Origin: CAZCGA01 sp964498075
GTDB lineage: Bacteria > Desulfobacterota > Binatia > HRBIN30
Direction of reading: 5' to 3'
Assembly (NCBI GenBank): GCA_964498075.1
Contig: CAZCGA010000037.1
Location: 1 to 46,595 of the forward strand
DNA: 46,595 nucleotides
The position numbers were made by a program, and so were the translations under genes. Shown piece by piece: positions 6,633 through 14,382 of this stretch; positions within the stretch are counted from its first letter, which is position 1, and each line of letters opens with the position of its first letter. The notes beneath the pieces are model-generated. The model was not told the DNA's origin and did no database searches. It saw nothing but the letters and a program-made list of their open reading frames with translations.

Positions 6633-6899
6633 TCACCCCTCCGCCGGCTGAGCCGGCGCCGGCACTTCCGGGTAGAGCATGCCGCGCAACCGCGCCAGGT
6701 TCGCCGCCGGCCCTTGATCCTCCGGTTGCGTCCGTACCTTCAGGGGCATGGCCTGAAACACCAGCACGGCCTGATCGTAGCCGACGAGCTGACCCTCAAG
6801 GTGCAGGGCCAACGTGCTCATCTGGTAGCCGTTGTAAGCCAGCACGGCCGATACTAGCTCGGCCAGCTCATCAGGCGTCAGTCTCAGGGTGCCGGTCAC
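6633..6899 (-). CDS. Hypothetical protein, 88 residues
   Basis: This is a small soluble protein with no recognised domain. The N-terminal half is helical (TPDELAELVSAVLAYNGYQM) and the C-terminus is Pro/Ala-rich. It begins at GTG 6899 without a clear ribosome site and ends at the start of the membrane protein gene, so the two are coupled. Confidence 0.55.
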   Translation of the reverse strand: MTGTLRLTPDELAELVSAVLAYNGYQMSTLALHLEGQLVGYDQAVLVFQAMPLKVRTQPEDQGPAANLARLRGMLYPEVPAPAQPAEG

Positions 6900-6912
6900 A
6901 GGTCAGGCCCGG

Positions 6913-7137
6913 TTACTTAGGGATCGCGGTGGGGACGCCTCCGAATCCCCCGGGCAGCTGGGCGCGCGACTGGCCGCCGCCCGATTCACCGATGATGCGG
7001 TGCGTCAGCCCCTCGCGATAGCCGACCTTGCCTTCCAGCATCCCGAGCCGACCCTGTTCCATCACGAACGCATGACCCTGTGCTTGGGTCACAATCAGGG
7101 CCTCCATTGATTCCGCAGCGCGATCGGTTGCAGCCAT
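6913..7137 (-). CDS. Hypothetical protein, 74 residues
   Basis: This is a short protein with a helical N-terminal half and a Gly-rich C-terminus (ESGGGQSRAQLPGGFGG). AAAGGGG stands before ATG 7137. It lies directly downstream of the protease gene with 14 bases between them. No function can be proposed. Confidence 0.5.
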   Translation of the reverse strand: MAATDRAAESMEALIVTQAQGHAFVMEQGRLGMLEGKVGYREGLTHRIIGESGGGQSRAQLPGGFGGVPTAIPK

Positions 7138-7151
7138 TTTTTATGTCCCCT

Positions 7152-8033
7152 TTACCTCGGTTTCGGCATGACCTGTATCCGGACGCTCCCGGACAGGTTG
7201 GCCAACGTTTCTTTGAGCGCCGCCACCTCGCGGCGCAGTGTCTCGATTTCTGTGCGGGCGGCGGCGTCATCCTTTCCAGCCGGGCCCGGCGACCCAGCCG
7301 GGCCCGCAGGCCCGGGCTCGCCGGGCCCGCCGGGCTTGCCGTCTTTGCCAGCCGGGCCCGGCGTGGCCTTCACCTTCTCCAGATCCGCCCGGATCTGCTT
7401 CAGCTCAGCCAGCACGGCCGCCAGATCGGGAGACGGGGCGGGCGCCGGCGCCTGCGGAGGCGTGGTTTCCGGCGCCCGCGGGTTGGAAGGCCGACGTGGT
7501 TTCCACCAGCGCTCGCACTTCTCCCGCAGAAAGGCTCGTATCCGCGCCAAAGGCGTCGCCAGTGTCTCACCCTGGCCGCCACCCCAGACGATCCCGGCCA
7601 GCGTGCCATCGCTGCGGAACACGCCCGAGCCGCTGTCGCCCGATTGCACTTGCAGGCGCAGGTAGAGCTGGCCGCCTGTTTCGTGCATGACACTGCCGCG
7701 CCGCTGCACGGGCCCCCGCCCGCCGGGGTAGCCGACCTGCACCAGCTGCTCAGACGGCGCAGGCCCCACAAGGGCTACCTCGACAGACGGGGTGTTCTCG
7801 CCGGCATGGATCAGCAGTGCCGCTACGTCATCCTGCGCGGCGGCCCCGAGCCAGGTGGCGGGGCTCTTGCTACCGCTCGGGAACGTCACGGCATACCGCC
7901 CCCCACCGCGGGGGGCGACATGCCGGCAGGTTAGGACCAGTGCGTACCCAGGTTCGTCCGATGCGATCACGACCCCCGAACCGCCGTTGATTAGGCCGCC
8001 ATAGTCGGCCGCTACCCGCACGCTGGCCGCCAC
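7152..8033 (-). CDS. Trypsin-like serine protease with collagen-like segment
   Basis: From GTG 8033 this encodes 293 residues. The first 175 form a trypsin-like (chymotrypsin-fold) protease with triad H38 (LTCRHVA), D69 (AQDDVAALLI) and S134 (QSGDSGSGVF). Residues 180-205 are a Pro/Ala linker. Residues 226-255 are ten Gly-X-Y triplets (GPAGKDGKPGGPGEPGPAGP and on), a collagen-like rod, followed by a short coiled coil. The same frame continues upstream, past one TGA, into a signal peptide at 8079-8231, so the ancestral protein was probably secreted. The present start at GTG 8033 is uncertain. It could process virion or host-surface proteins or aid release. Confidence 0.8.
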   Translation of the reverse strand: MAASVRVAADYGGLINGGSGVVIASDEPGYALVLTCRHVAPRGGGRYAVTFPSGSKSPATWLGAAAQDDVAALLIHAGENTPSVEVALVGPAPSEQLVQVGYPGGRGPVQRRGSVMHETGGQLYLRLQVQSGDSGSGVFRSDGTLAGIVWGGGQGETLATPLARIRAFLREKCERWWKPRRPSNPRAPETTPPQAPAPAPSPDLAAVLAELKQIRADLEKVKATPGPAGKDGKPGGPGEPGPAGPAGSPGPAGKDDAAARTEIETLRREVAALKETLANLSGSVRIQVMPKPR

Positions 8034-8078
8034 GACGGGTGAGTCTTGAGGCGCCGCCGGCGCCTGCGGAGCTGCCCT

Positions 8079-8231
8079 TCAGGTTGGACACTGCGCAGCT
8101 GCCCAGCCGGGTAGAGCCAGGAGCGCGAGAAGGAGAAGAGCGGCTCGGAGGAAACGGCCAGCGTGTGGCCGGTAGGGCACGCCCCAAAGGCCGTAGATCC
8201 AGGGAGGATAGATTGGCGGAGTCGCAAACAT
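8079..8231 (-). pseudogene. Signal peptide of the protease, cut off by an in-frame TGA
   Basis: From ATG 8231 the frame reads 50 codons with a clear signal peptide (GRFLRAALLLLALLALPGWA, then AAQCPT) and stops at TGA 8079-8081. After the TGA the same frame runs on for 15 codons into the protease start at 8033, exactly where a mature secreted protease would begin. So the two are one gene with a premature stop. It could be a real mutation, a sequencing error or, least likely, readthrough. The ribosome site before ATG 8231 is weak. Confidence 0.6.
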
Positions 8232-8300
8232 GCGGGTTGCCCCGCGGTGATTCTGTCTGAATTATCAGCGGGCAAGCGGTTGAAGGCAAGAGAAGATCAA

Positions 8301-8448
8301 CTAAAGCTCCCAGAGATAAACTTGTCTCACCGGCACGCCGCCTATGGCTCCGCCCTCGGCACAAGATGCGAAGTACTTGGCTTCCTCGCCGGTATCGAAC
8401 ACCCGAAACTGGTGTTCTCCATCATCCAGTCAAAGTCCAACGCACCAC
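8301..8448 (-). pseudogene. Small gene broken by a single-base shift
   Basis: One frame reads VVRWTL just before position 8430 and then stops. Another, shifted by one base, reads LDDGEHQFRVFDTGEEAKYF and on to a stop at 8301. Joined by skipping the base at 8430 they give a plausible protein of about 48 residues. The second frame has no start of its own because an in-frame TGA stands directly before it. It lies between the membrane protein at 8526 and the protease signal peptide. The function is unknown. Confidence 0.4.
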
Positions 8449-8525
8449 ATGCAATGCACCTTCGGGAGAAGATGCCCCCGGGGAGAATCACCAGGCCCCG
8501 GGGGCTGCCGCGACGCGCGACGGTC

Positions 8526-8822
8526 CTAGGCTGATTGTCCCACTTTGTTGGCAAGGAGCGTGATCGTGTGATTGAACTGAGTCAGCGAATCGTCTATCCG
8601 TTCCATCCGCACCACTACGGCATCAGCCACGGTAATGGAACGGTCTTCGATTCGCCGGAGCGTTTCGAGGAAGTCTTTCCGCTGTTCGAGCAGATCGGCG
8701 GAATGCTTGGCCGTCATCTCGGGAATGGTCTTTGCAACCAGGTGCCACAGGAACCAAGCCATGACGGCCGCCATCAGACCGCCTATCCCGAACTGAGTCA
8801 GGGCCGTTATGAGCTGGTCCAT
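8526..8822 (-). CDS. Membrane-anchored coiled-coil protein, holin-like size
   Basis: This 98-residue protein has one N-terminal membrane helix (FGIGGLMAAVMAWFLWHLVA) and then a long charged coiled coil to the end. This layout occurs in XhlA-type hemolysin/holin helpers and in other phage membrane proteins. Its ATG overlaps the stop of the preceding virion protein gene by one base. It is the first of the small membrane-protein genes after the tail fibre genes, the usual position of a holin. Confidence 0.65.
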   Translation of the reverse strand: MDQLITALTQFGIGGLMAAVMAWFLWHLVAKTIPEMTAKHSADLLEQRKDFLETLRRIEDRSITVADAVVVRMERIDDSLTQFNHTITLLANKVGQSA

Positions 8823-9316
8823 TACGTCTCCCTGATTTCGAGGGCGAGCACTTCAGCGTCGCCCGCCATTGTATCCGCCCCATCCGCCGCCACGCGAGCC
8901 AGCTTGATCCGGAAGCTCTCGCCCGCCGCGAGCGAGTCCATCTGCGCTCCCGCTGTAAAAGCGATCTCGGAAGTAACCAGCTCGTTCGGATCGGTCGCGT
9001 CTGGCGAGCCCGTCGTGGTCTGTACGGCGGCGAAGTCGTCAACGTCCAGGTCTTGTCCCACGGCGATGCGTTCGACCGCGATGCTCCATTTCGTAACTCC
9101 TGATGTAGCCGAACTGGCGCACCAGTGCAGCTTGCAGGTGAGTCCGCCGCCGGCATAGAGCCGGTTCAGGACGCCCTCGAAATAACACGACTCCTCCGTG
9201 GCCGCGTCGAATTCCAGCATCTGCCGCCGGTTCCGAGAATCGAGCGTGCCCGGGTTGGTGCTCGGGAAAATCGCGTCGCGGGGCTTAAAGACGTGCAACT
9301 GACTGCCGCTTGCCAT
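8822..9316 (-). CDS. Putative virion surface protein, beta-sandwich type
   Basis: This 164-residue, beta-rich protein begins MASGSQLHVFKPRDAIFPST and contains EFDAATEESCYFEGVL and GAQMDSLAAGESFRIKLARV. I associate this pattern with phage virion decoration or fibre-tip domains, not with an enzyme. It lies after the tail fibre gene and is coupled to the membrane protein gene. A related-looking beta domain is encoded at 23497-23985. Its role in adsorption is an inference. Confidence 0.6.
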   Translation of the reverse strand: MASGSQLHVFKPRDAIFPSTNPGTLDSRNRRQMLEFDAATEESCYFEGVLNRLYAGGGLTCKLHWCASSATSGVTKWSIAVERIAVGQDLDVDDFAAVQTTTGSPDATDPNELVTSEIAFTAGAQMDSLAAGESFRIKLARVAADGADTMAGDAEVLALEIRET

Positions 9317-9323
9317 AGGTCAC

Positions 9324-9638
9324 CTAAACAGATAAGCCGCCCGCTACGCGCTTCATGTAAACCATCGCAGCCAGGCGGGACTTGTGCATGGGGTCCAGGG
9401 CGCGGAGGTTGGTATGAAAAAGGTCATTCATCGTCGCGGTCACTTCGTTGTTGCCGAGCTGGGGCAACGCTACCTCCGCGCCCGCCGTCGGGTTCGTGTC
9501 GAGGAAGGTGTCGATAGCGGTGATCGTCGTGGCCACGTTCGCCTTGAGGACGCCCGGCATCGGGAATCCGTTGGAACTCATGTAGGCCATCCATTGGCCG
9601 GAGACGGCCGTTTGGTCCCCGGCAGGCAATGCGGGCAT
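9324..9638 (-). CDS. Hypothetical tail-region protein, 104 residues
   Basis: The start at 9638 follows GAGAGGAGTTGTC, a good ribosome site, so it is preferred over 9659. The protein contains an Ala/Thr-rich helical region (KANVATTITAIDTFLDTNPT) and no membrane segment. Its place just after the fibre genes suggests a virion or fibre-assembly role, but no family is recognised. Confidence 0.6.
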   Translation of the reverse strand: MPALPAGDQTAVSGQWMAYMSSNGFPMPGVLKANVATTITAIDTFLDTNPTAGAEVALPQLGNNEVTATMNDLFHTNLRALDPMHKSRLAAMVYMKRVAGGLSV

Positions 9639-9649
9639 GACAACTCCTC

Positions 9650-9874
9650 TCAGCAGCAATTGAAACGCTTAGGGATGTCCATTGTAGCACACTCGGTCGC
9701 CAACTCGGCCAGCTCGCGGCATGGCAGGTAATGTACCAGCGCGGCCGCGCTGACGCCCTTCACGGCGGCCGCCCCCAGTATAGCTGGTACGCGGTCTTTT
9801 GCGAAAGGCATCGGCAGGCTATGGACCGACGCCCGCCGCATGAATTCCGCCGCCCGCCATTCGCTCTCTGTCAT
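9650..9874 (-). CDS. Hypothetical protein, 74 residues, coupled to tail fibre
   Basis: This is a small helical protein starting MTESEWRAAEFMRRA. Its ATG overlaps the tail fibre stop (ATGA), so it is made with the fibre. It could be a fibre-assembly chaperone, which phages often encode directly after the fibre gene, but nothing in the sequence proves this. Confidence 0.55.
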   Translation of the reverse strand: MTESEWRAAEFMRRASVHSLPMPFAKDRVPAILGAAAVKGVSAAALVHYLPCRELAELATECATMDIPKRFNCC

Positions 9875-12753
9875 GGTGCGGTACTCACAAGGATCCAGAT
9901 ATCGACACTGCCGGCTGTAGCCAGGTTGGTATTCACATTGCAGGTCACGGCCACGATGATATCCGCCGTGGCGCCGTGGTCCTCCTGGCCGACCGTGGAA
10001 GCGATCGTCATGTTGGTGCCACTCGGGGCCCCCGCTAACTCGTTGCTCAGGCCGTGGTATTTGGTGTTGTTCCCCGAGATGCCCACCGACACCTTGTAAC
10101 TCGTGACCCCGCCGCCGGAGAACGCGGTCGAGTGCTTGATCTTGACGGCGTGGATGACTCCGGCAATGGGCAGCGTGTACATGGAAAACGTAGGCGTTGT
10201 GCTGGCCGCGGCGAGCGACGCGAAACCGCGCGTGATCTTGATCCACTGGGGATCGGTACTCGTATTGTAAAGAGTTGAAGACCCAGTTTTTCCTCCGCGC
10301 CGAGAGGCCCATGAAATGCCAGATGCAAGCTCGGCTGGTGTGGGGCCAGGAACTGGCGGATCTAAACAATAATCCCAAACAACTCCCAACGGCGCATTGT
10401 CATCTGTAGTCAAAAAAGCGCCGCATAGTCCGGTTATTGGGGCATGCAATATGCCCCAGGATCCGAAGGGGGCGGAGCCTACCAACAAATCGCCCTTGCT
10501 GACGAAATCAACTCCCGTTCCACCATTGACAGTCCGCAAAATCCCGTCCACTCCGTTCACCATATTTACGGTGGAATAAGTCGGGAAATTGCTTGGTCCG
10601 CGATTGGACAAATACCGCGTTGACAGCACGCTGACGGGAAGGAGTTCCCATCGGAGGAACGGCATCGCCGCGGGCGCGACGAGCAAATCACCGGCAGCGA
10701 CCGGCAGCACCGGGTTTGCTCCGTGCCCAGTGCCGCCGTAGAGTGCGAGCAATGTGCCGTAGCCGGCGCAGTCCATGTCGAGGTTATCCCAGCCGACATC
10801 AACGAAGCCATCCGCGTTCCTGGGCGACGTGGTGAGATATTGACAGCCGCCTCCGATCGGCACTCTGCTCAGGCAAAACGCGGAGTTGCCTACTAGCAAA
10901 TCTCCCTTCATGTAAAAATCAAACCCCGTTCCACCGTGGTCGCATTGCAGAACGTCCTGCACACCGTACTGAAGATGCACCTTGTCCCATTCCGGATCAC
11001 CCAAAAGAAAATCAGGATCGCTCTGCAAATAATTCCGGTTTGGCGATGTCAAGGCGGGTTTGGGAACTAGCGTATAAACGTCAGGCAGCAGACCCACGAG
11101 CAAATCACCACGCTCGCATGTCACCAGCCCCGTTCCACCGTGGATGACGGCGATAGGATTTTCCAGCGTCATGTCGGTGCGATTGGCCCCGGCATTGTCC
11201 TGCGCCGTAATGGCGGGGCCGATGAAGTTCAGCTTGGCGCGAACCGGCAAGTCCGCACCCTCTTCCTGGACGGTGTACGCAATCGTCACGTCGGTGCGCC
11301 CGGACCCGGCGTTGTCGGTAGCCGCGACAATCGGCCCGATGAAGTTCAGCCGGGCGCGCTGCGCCAGGTCAACGCCTTCGTCCTGGACGATATGTCTCGG
11401 CAGCGTGTTGGTGATCGTGATGGAGCCGACGGCGTGATCGATCTGGATGCCGGCCCCGGCCGCGATCGTCTTGTATTCCCACCCGGTTGCGATGACGTTG
11501 ACGCCGACAACCTGATTGCTGCCCCCAAGGGTCGTAAGCCCACCGACACCGAAGAACCGATCGGTACTCAAATCCGCGACACCGTTGAAAACTCCATCCA
11601 ATGACAGCGGGGTGACACCCTGAAGCAAGCGGCCGATGCCGACAACCGACGTGCTGGCTACAGGAGATTGCGACAGGGTCATGTCAGTGCGCATCGCTCC
11701 GGCATTGTCCGCCGCTGTGATGGATGCGCCGATAAAATTGAGCTTGTCGCGGACGGTGAGGGCACCGCCTTCCTCCATGATCGTTATTACTGAACCGTCC
11801 TTGTATTCCCAGGCCGTGCCGCCCGAGTTGACGCCCACGTATTTGTTCGCCGGGCCGATTGTGGTGAGGCCGGCAATCGAGAACTCGCGGTCTTGCGTCA
11901 GATCCAGGTCCGCGCCGTAGGTGCCGTCCAGGGCTAGCGGGCTCACCGTTTTGAGCAGCCGCGCGCTGCCGACAACACTGAGCGACGTGCTTGCCGGCGT
12001 CACGTCCAGCGACGCCATCGTGTGCATGTTGCCCGGGTCGTCCGTCAGCGTCCACACATCGGCGTCGGACGTGAAAACCAGGATATGCTCGGCCGGCATC
12101 GTCGTGCCGAAGGTGCCGTTTGGCCCCGTTTTGATCGTGTCGTAACCGACTGCCCCCAGGTCCACCAGGTAGACCTGCACCCCGGCCACACTGCCCGAGC
12201 GCAGCCCCAGGTAACGTTCGGCCACCAGCGCGGAGCCGTTTACGTCCACGATCCAAATAACCGCGCCATCCGAGTAGGTTTGCGCAACGGCATCGTAACT
12301 TTGCAGCACGCCCGGATAGCGCCCGGAAACCGGCGTGGTGCTCGTCACCTTGACGACCCGGCTCAGCTCCTCGGAGATGACCACGCGGGCATAGACGCGC
12401 CCGAGCGTGACGCCACCCTGAATTACGTAGCCGGTCTGCGCAGCTCGCAGCTTATAGCTGCCGTTGCCGGCCCCCCAGGGCTGATCGTTGGTCGGCGTCC
12501 CGTCCGCCGTTTCATAGAGGACGTAACCGGGGAAATCGTTTGTGCAAACGCCTGCCGCGAGAGGCGGGATATCGAAAGGTCCGTTGCGCAGGCAGTATTG
12601 GCCGTCCGAGTTCGGCCGGTCAACCGTCAGCACGCCCTCTACGGAAGCCGCCGTGACGCGCACCAGGCCGAAAGCCGGGATCGTCAGCGAGGCCGAACCG
12701 TTCACGCACTCCAACCAGCGGACCTGGGTAGTCGGGTCGGTGGGGGCGCGCAT
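9871..12753 (-). CDS. Tail fibre protein with internal repeats
   Basis: This 960-residue protein is the largest in the genome. Residues 326-360, 458-492 and 496-530 are three copies of a unit with KLNFIGxxIxAxDNAGxxRTD. A larger repeat starts near 260 and 370 (VVGxxRLLxxVxPLxLDG). Residues 539-759 hold four units of the type GGTG...KGDLLVG, common in phage fibre stalks. The last 150 residues form a separate beta domain, probably the tip or receptor-binding part. It overlaps the upstream hub gene by the ATGA link. Confidence 0.78.
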   Translation of the reverse strand: MRAPTDPTTQVRWLECVNGSASLTIPAFGLVRVTAASVEGVLTVDRPNSDGQYCLRNGPFDIPPLAAGVCTNDFPGYVLYETADGTPTNDQPWGAGNGSYKLRAAQTGYVIQGGVTLGRVYARVVISEELSRVVKVTSTTPVSGRYPGVLQSYDAVAQTYSDGAVIWIVDVNGSALVAERYLGLRSGSVAGVQVYLVDLGAVGYDTIKTGPNGTFGTTMPAEHILVFTSDADVWTLTDDPGNMHTMASLDVTPASTSLSVVGSARLLKTVSPLALDGTYGADLDLTQDREFSIAGLTTIGPANKYVGVNSGGTAWEYKDGSVITIMEEGGALTVRDKLNFIGASITAADNAGAMRTDMTLSQSPVASTSVVGIGRLLQGVTPLSLDGVFNGVADLSTDRFFGVGGLTTLGGSNQVVGVNVIATGWEYKTIAAGAGIQIDHAVGSITITNTLPRHIVQDEGVDLAQRARLNFIGPIVAATDNAGSGRTDVTIAYTVQEEGADLPVRAKLNFIGPAITAQDNAGANRTDMTLENPIAVIHGGTGLVTCERGDLLVGLLPDVYTLVPKPALTSPNRNYLQSDPDFLLGDPEWDKVHLQYGVQDVLQCDHGGTGFDFYMKGDLLVGNSAFCLSRVPIGGGCQYLTTSPRNADGFVDVGWDNLDMDCAGYGTLLALYGGTGHGANPVLPVAAGDLLVAPAAMPFLRWELLPVSVLSTRYLSNRGPSNFPTYSTVNMVNGVDGILRTVNGGTGVDFVSKGDLLVGSAPFGSWGILHAPITGLCGAFLTTDDNAPLGVVWDYCLDPPVPGPTPAELASGISWASRRGGKTGSSTLYNTSTDPQWIKITRGFASLAAASTTPTFSMYTLPIAGVIHAVKIKHSTAFSGGGVTSYKVSVGISGNNTKYHGLSNELAGAPSGTNMTIASTVGQEDHGATADIIVAVTCNVNTNLATAGSVDIWILVSTAP

Positions 12754-14381
12754 CAGCGGCCCCCCACGGCATCTTGAGTTTCCTTGATCTGGCGGCGCAG
12801 GTCAACCTCCGGCCGGCCGGCCAGGTACTCCGTCAGCCGGCGTTCCTTGTAACTCGGGGTCGTCGTGCTGAATTCGTTGTTGCGGCTGGCCGTCGTGGTG
12901 GCACCGTTGGGTCCAACCGTCCACGCAACCTGCTGTATCGCGCCGTCCGGGCTGATCGGCTTCAGCCCGGCATACGTGACCTCTTGCGGGGTCGGCGTCT
13001 GATATTCCAAATCGGCGGCGAGCAGGTAATAGGTGGCCTGGGTATCGACCACGGCGTCATTCGTGACGGACCCGACAACGTTGAAAGCCGCGTCATACGT
13101 CACCGACACCGTGCGGGCGATTTCGTCGCGCTTCAGGATGCGCGCTCCAGTCCCCCAGTTGCCGCTCGGATAAACCGCCGTGCGCGTGGCACGCAGGTAA
13201 GCCAGGCTCACAGGATCTCGAATCGAGAACGCGATGCGCAAGAGCAGGTCCGCAGCCACTGGCCCGGCTGCCGTGTACTGGAAGATTGCGCGAGAGAACT
13301 CGACAATCCCCTCCTCACGGCCGATAGAAAAATCCTCCGTGATGAACTTTAACGTATTGGCATAGCCGAGTCCGCCGTCCCAGAAAATCCCGAGTATCCA
13401 CGCCTCTTCTGTTTTTTTGTTGCCGCGCTCGTCCAGGTACGTGGTCAGCAGTCCCTCTTCCAACGGAAGAAGGAGCTGATAGTTCGTCAGGGTTCCATAG
13501 TCCGGCAGAGCGAGGAACTGGGTCGGGTCGGCGGGGTCCAAGTCCGTAATTCGATACCAGCGAAACACCGTTTTCTGAGCCAGTTGCCGCGCCGTCCCGG
13601 CCACAACCTGACTGAAAAACGGCGGCGTTGTGGTCGCCCAGCCGCCGGCCGGCTTGTAGCTCAGATCGTCGATCGGCTTTACATCGCCGTTCACGTCCAG
13701 GCCGACCGCATCCAGCACCAGCACGGCCTCATACCTGGTTTTGCCGCACACGACCCGCAGCGCGTCCGGCCGCTCTGGCGGGTCAATCGTCAGGCTGTTC
13801 TGGAGCACGTCCGCCGTCGTGTCGAGCGTGCCTCCGACCCCGGTGCGGGCCAGGACCACGAACCCGCCGAGCGTCAGCACGATCCGGCAGCCCAGACGTT
13901 CGCACAGGCTGGCCAGCTCCTGCGCCGGGTTCGCCGCCTCCCATTCAACCTCAGGTTGCGTGTCGTTGGGGAGCTGGGTCACGTCATAGCCCGTCTCACC
14001 CATTTGGTCGAGCAGGTAGGCCGCGAGCTGCTGGGGCGTGGCCGCCGTGACGGGATCTACGGACTCGTCCGGCAGCCGCTTATTGAACAGGCCCCACGCC
14101 TCGCCGAAGGCCCATTTCCAGCGCCGGTCCAGTACCTGCAAGGCCCAAATTCGACCCTGTTGGGTGAAGCGGAAGCTGAACGTGTCCACCTTGCAGTTGG
14201 CAAACTGGATGATGACGGGTCCGAATTGGAATTCCAGGAGCCCGCCGGCCCCCACGAAACCGAACTGCGGAGCGCATTCGATCGTACACACCCCCGGCGT
14301 GATGCCGTGGCTGAGCGTGTAGGTCGCGGAAACGACGTGCTGCACGCCCGGGAAAAAACAGAGCCCTTGAAATACCGGCAT
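12753..14381 (-). CDS. Tail tip/baseplate hub-like protein
   Basis: This 542-residue protein lies two genes before the fibre, in the usual place of the tail tip hub. Its order is a beta-rich N-terminus (about 1-90), a helical stretch with TPQQLAAYLLDQMGETGYDV, a LysM-like or phage-tail middle with NPAQELASLCERLGCRIVLT, and a beta-rich C-terminal half. The order resembles gp27-type hub proteins, but identity is by position as much as sequence. No peptidoglycan-cutting domain is visible. Confidence 0.6.
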   Translation of the reverse strand: MPVFQGLCFFPGVQHVVSATYTLSHGITPGVCTIECAPQFGFVGAGGLLEFQFGPVIIQFANCKVDTFSFRFTQQGRIWALQVLDRRWKWAFGEAWGLFNKRLPDESVDPVTAATPQQLAAYLLDQMGETGYDVTQLPNDTQPEVEWEAANPAQELASLCERLGCRIVLTLGGFVVLARTGVGGTLDTTADVLQNSLTIDPPERPDALRVVCGKTRYEAVLVLDAVGLDVNGDVKPIDDLSYKPAGGWATTTPPFFSQVVAGTARQLAQKTVFRWYRITDLDPADPTQFLALPDYGTLTNYQLLLPLEEGLLTTYLDERGNKKTEEAWILGIFWDGGLGYANTLKFITEDFSIGREEGIVEFSRAIFQYTAAGPVAADLLLRIAFSIRDPVSLAYLRATRTAVYPSGNWGTGARILKRDEIARTVSVTYDAAFNVVGSVTNDAVVDTQATYYLLAADLEYQTPTPQEVTYAGLKPISPDGAIQQVAWTVGPNGATTTASRNNEFSTTTPSYKERRLTEYLAGRPEVDLRRQIKETQDAVGGR

Positions 14382-14382
14382 G

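Noticed and set aside
8342..8554. Minus-strand frame starting MPTKWDNQPRT
   Set aside because: It overlaps the end of the membrane protein gene, has no ribosome site and has odd composition. A different frame in the same stretch reads like a real protein.
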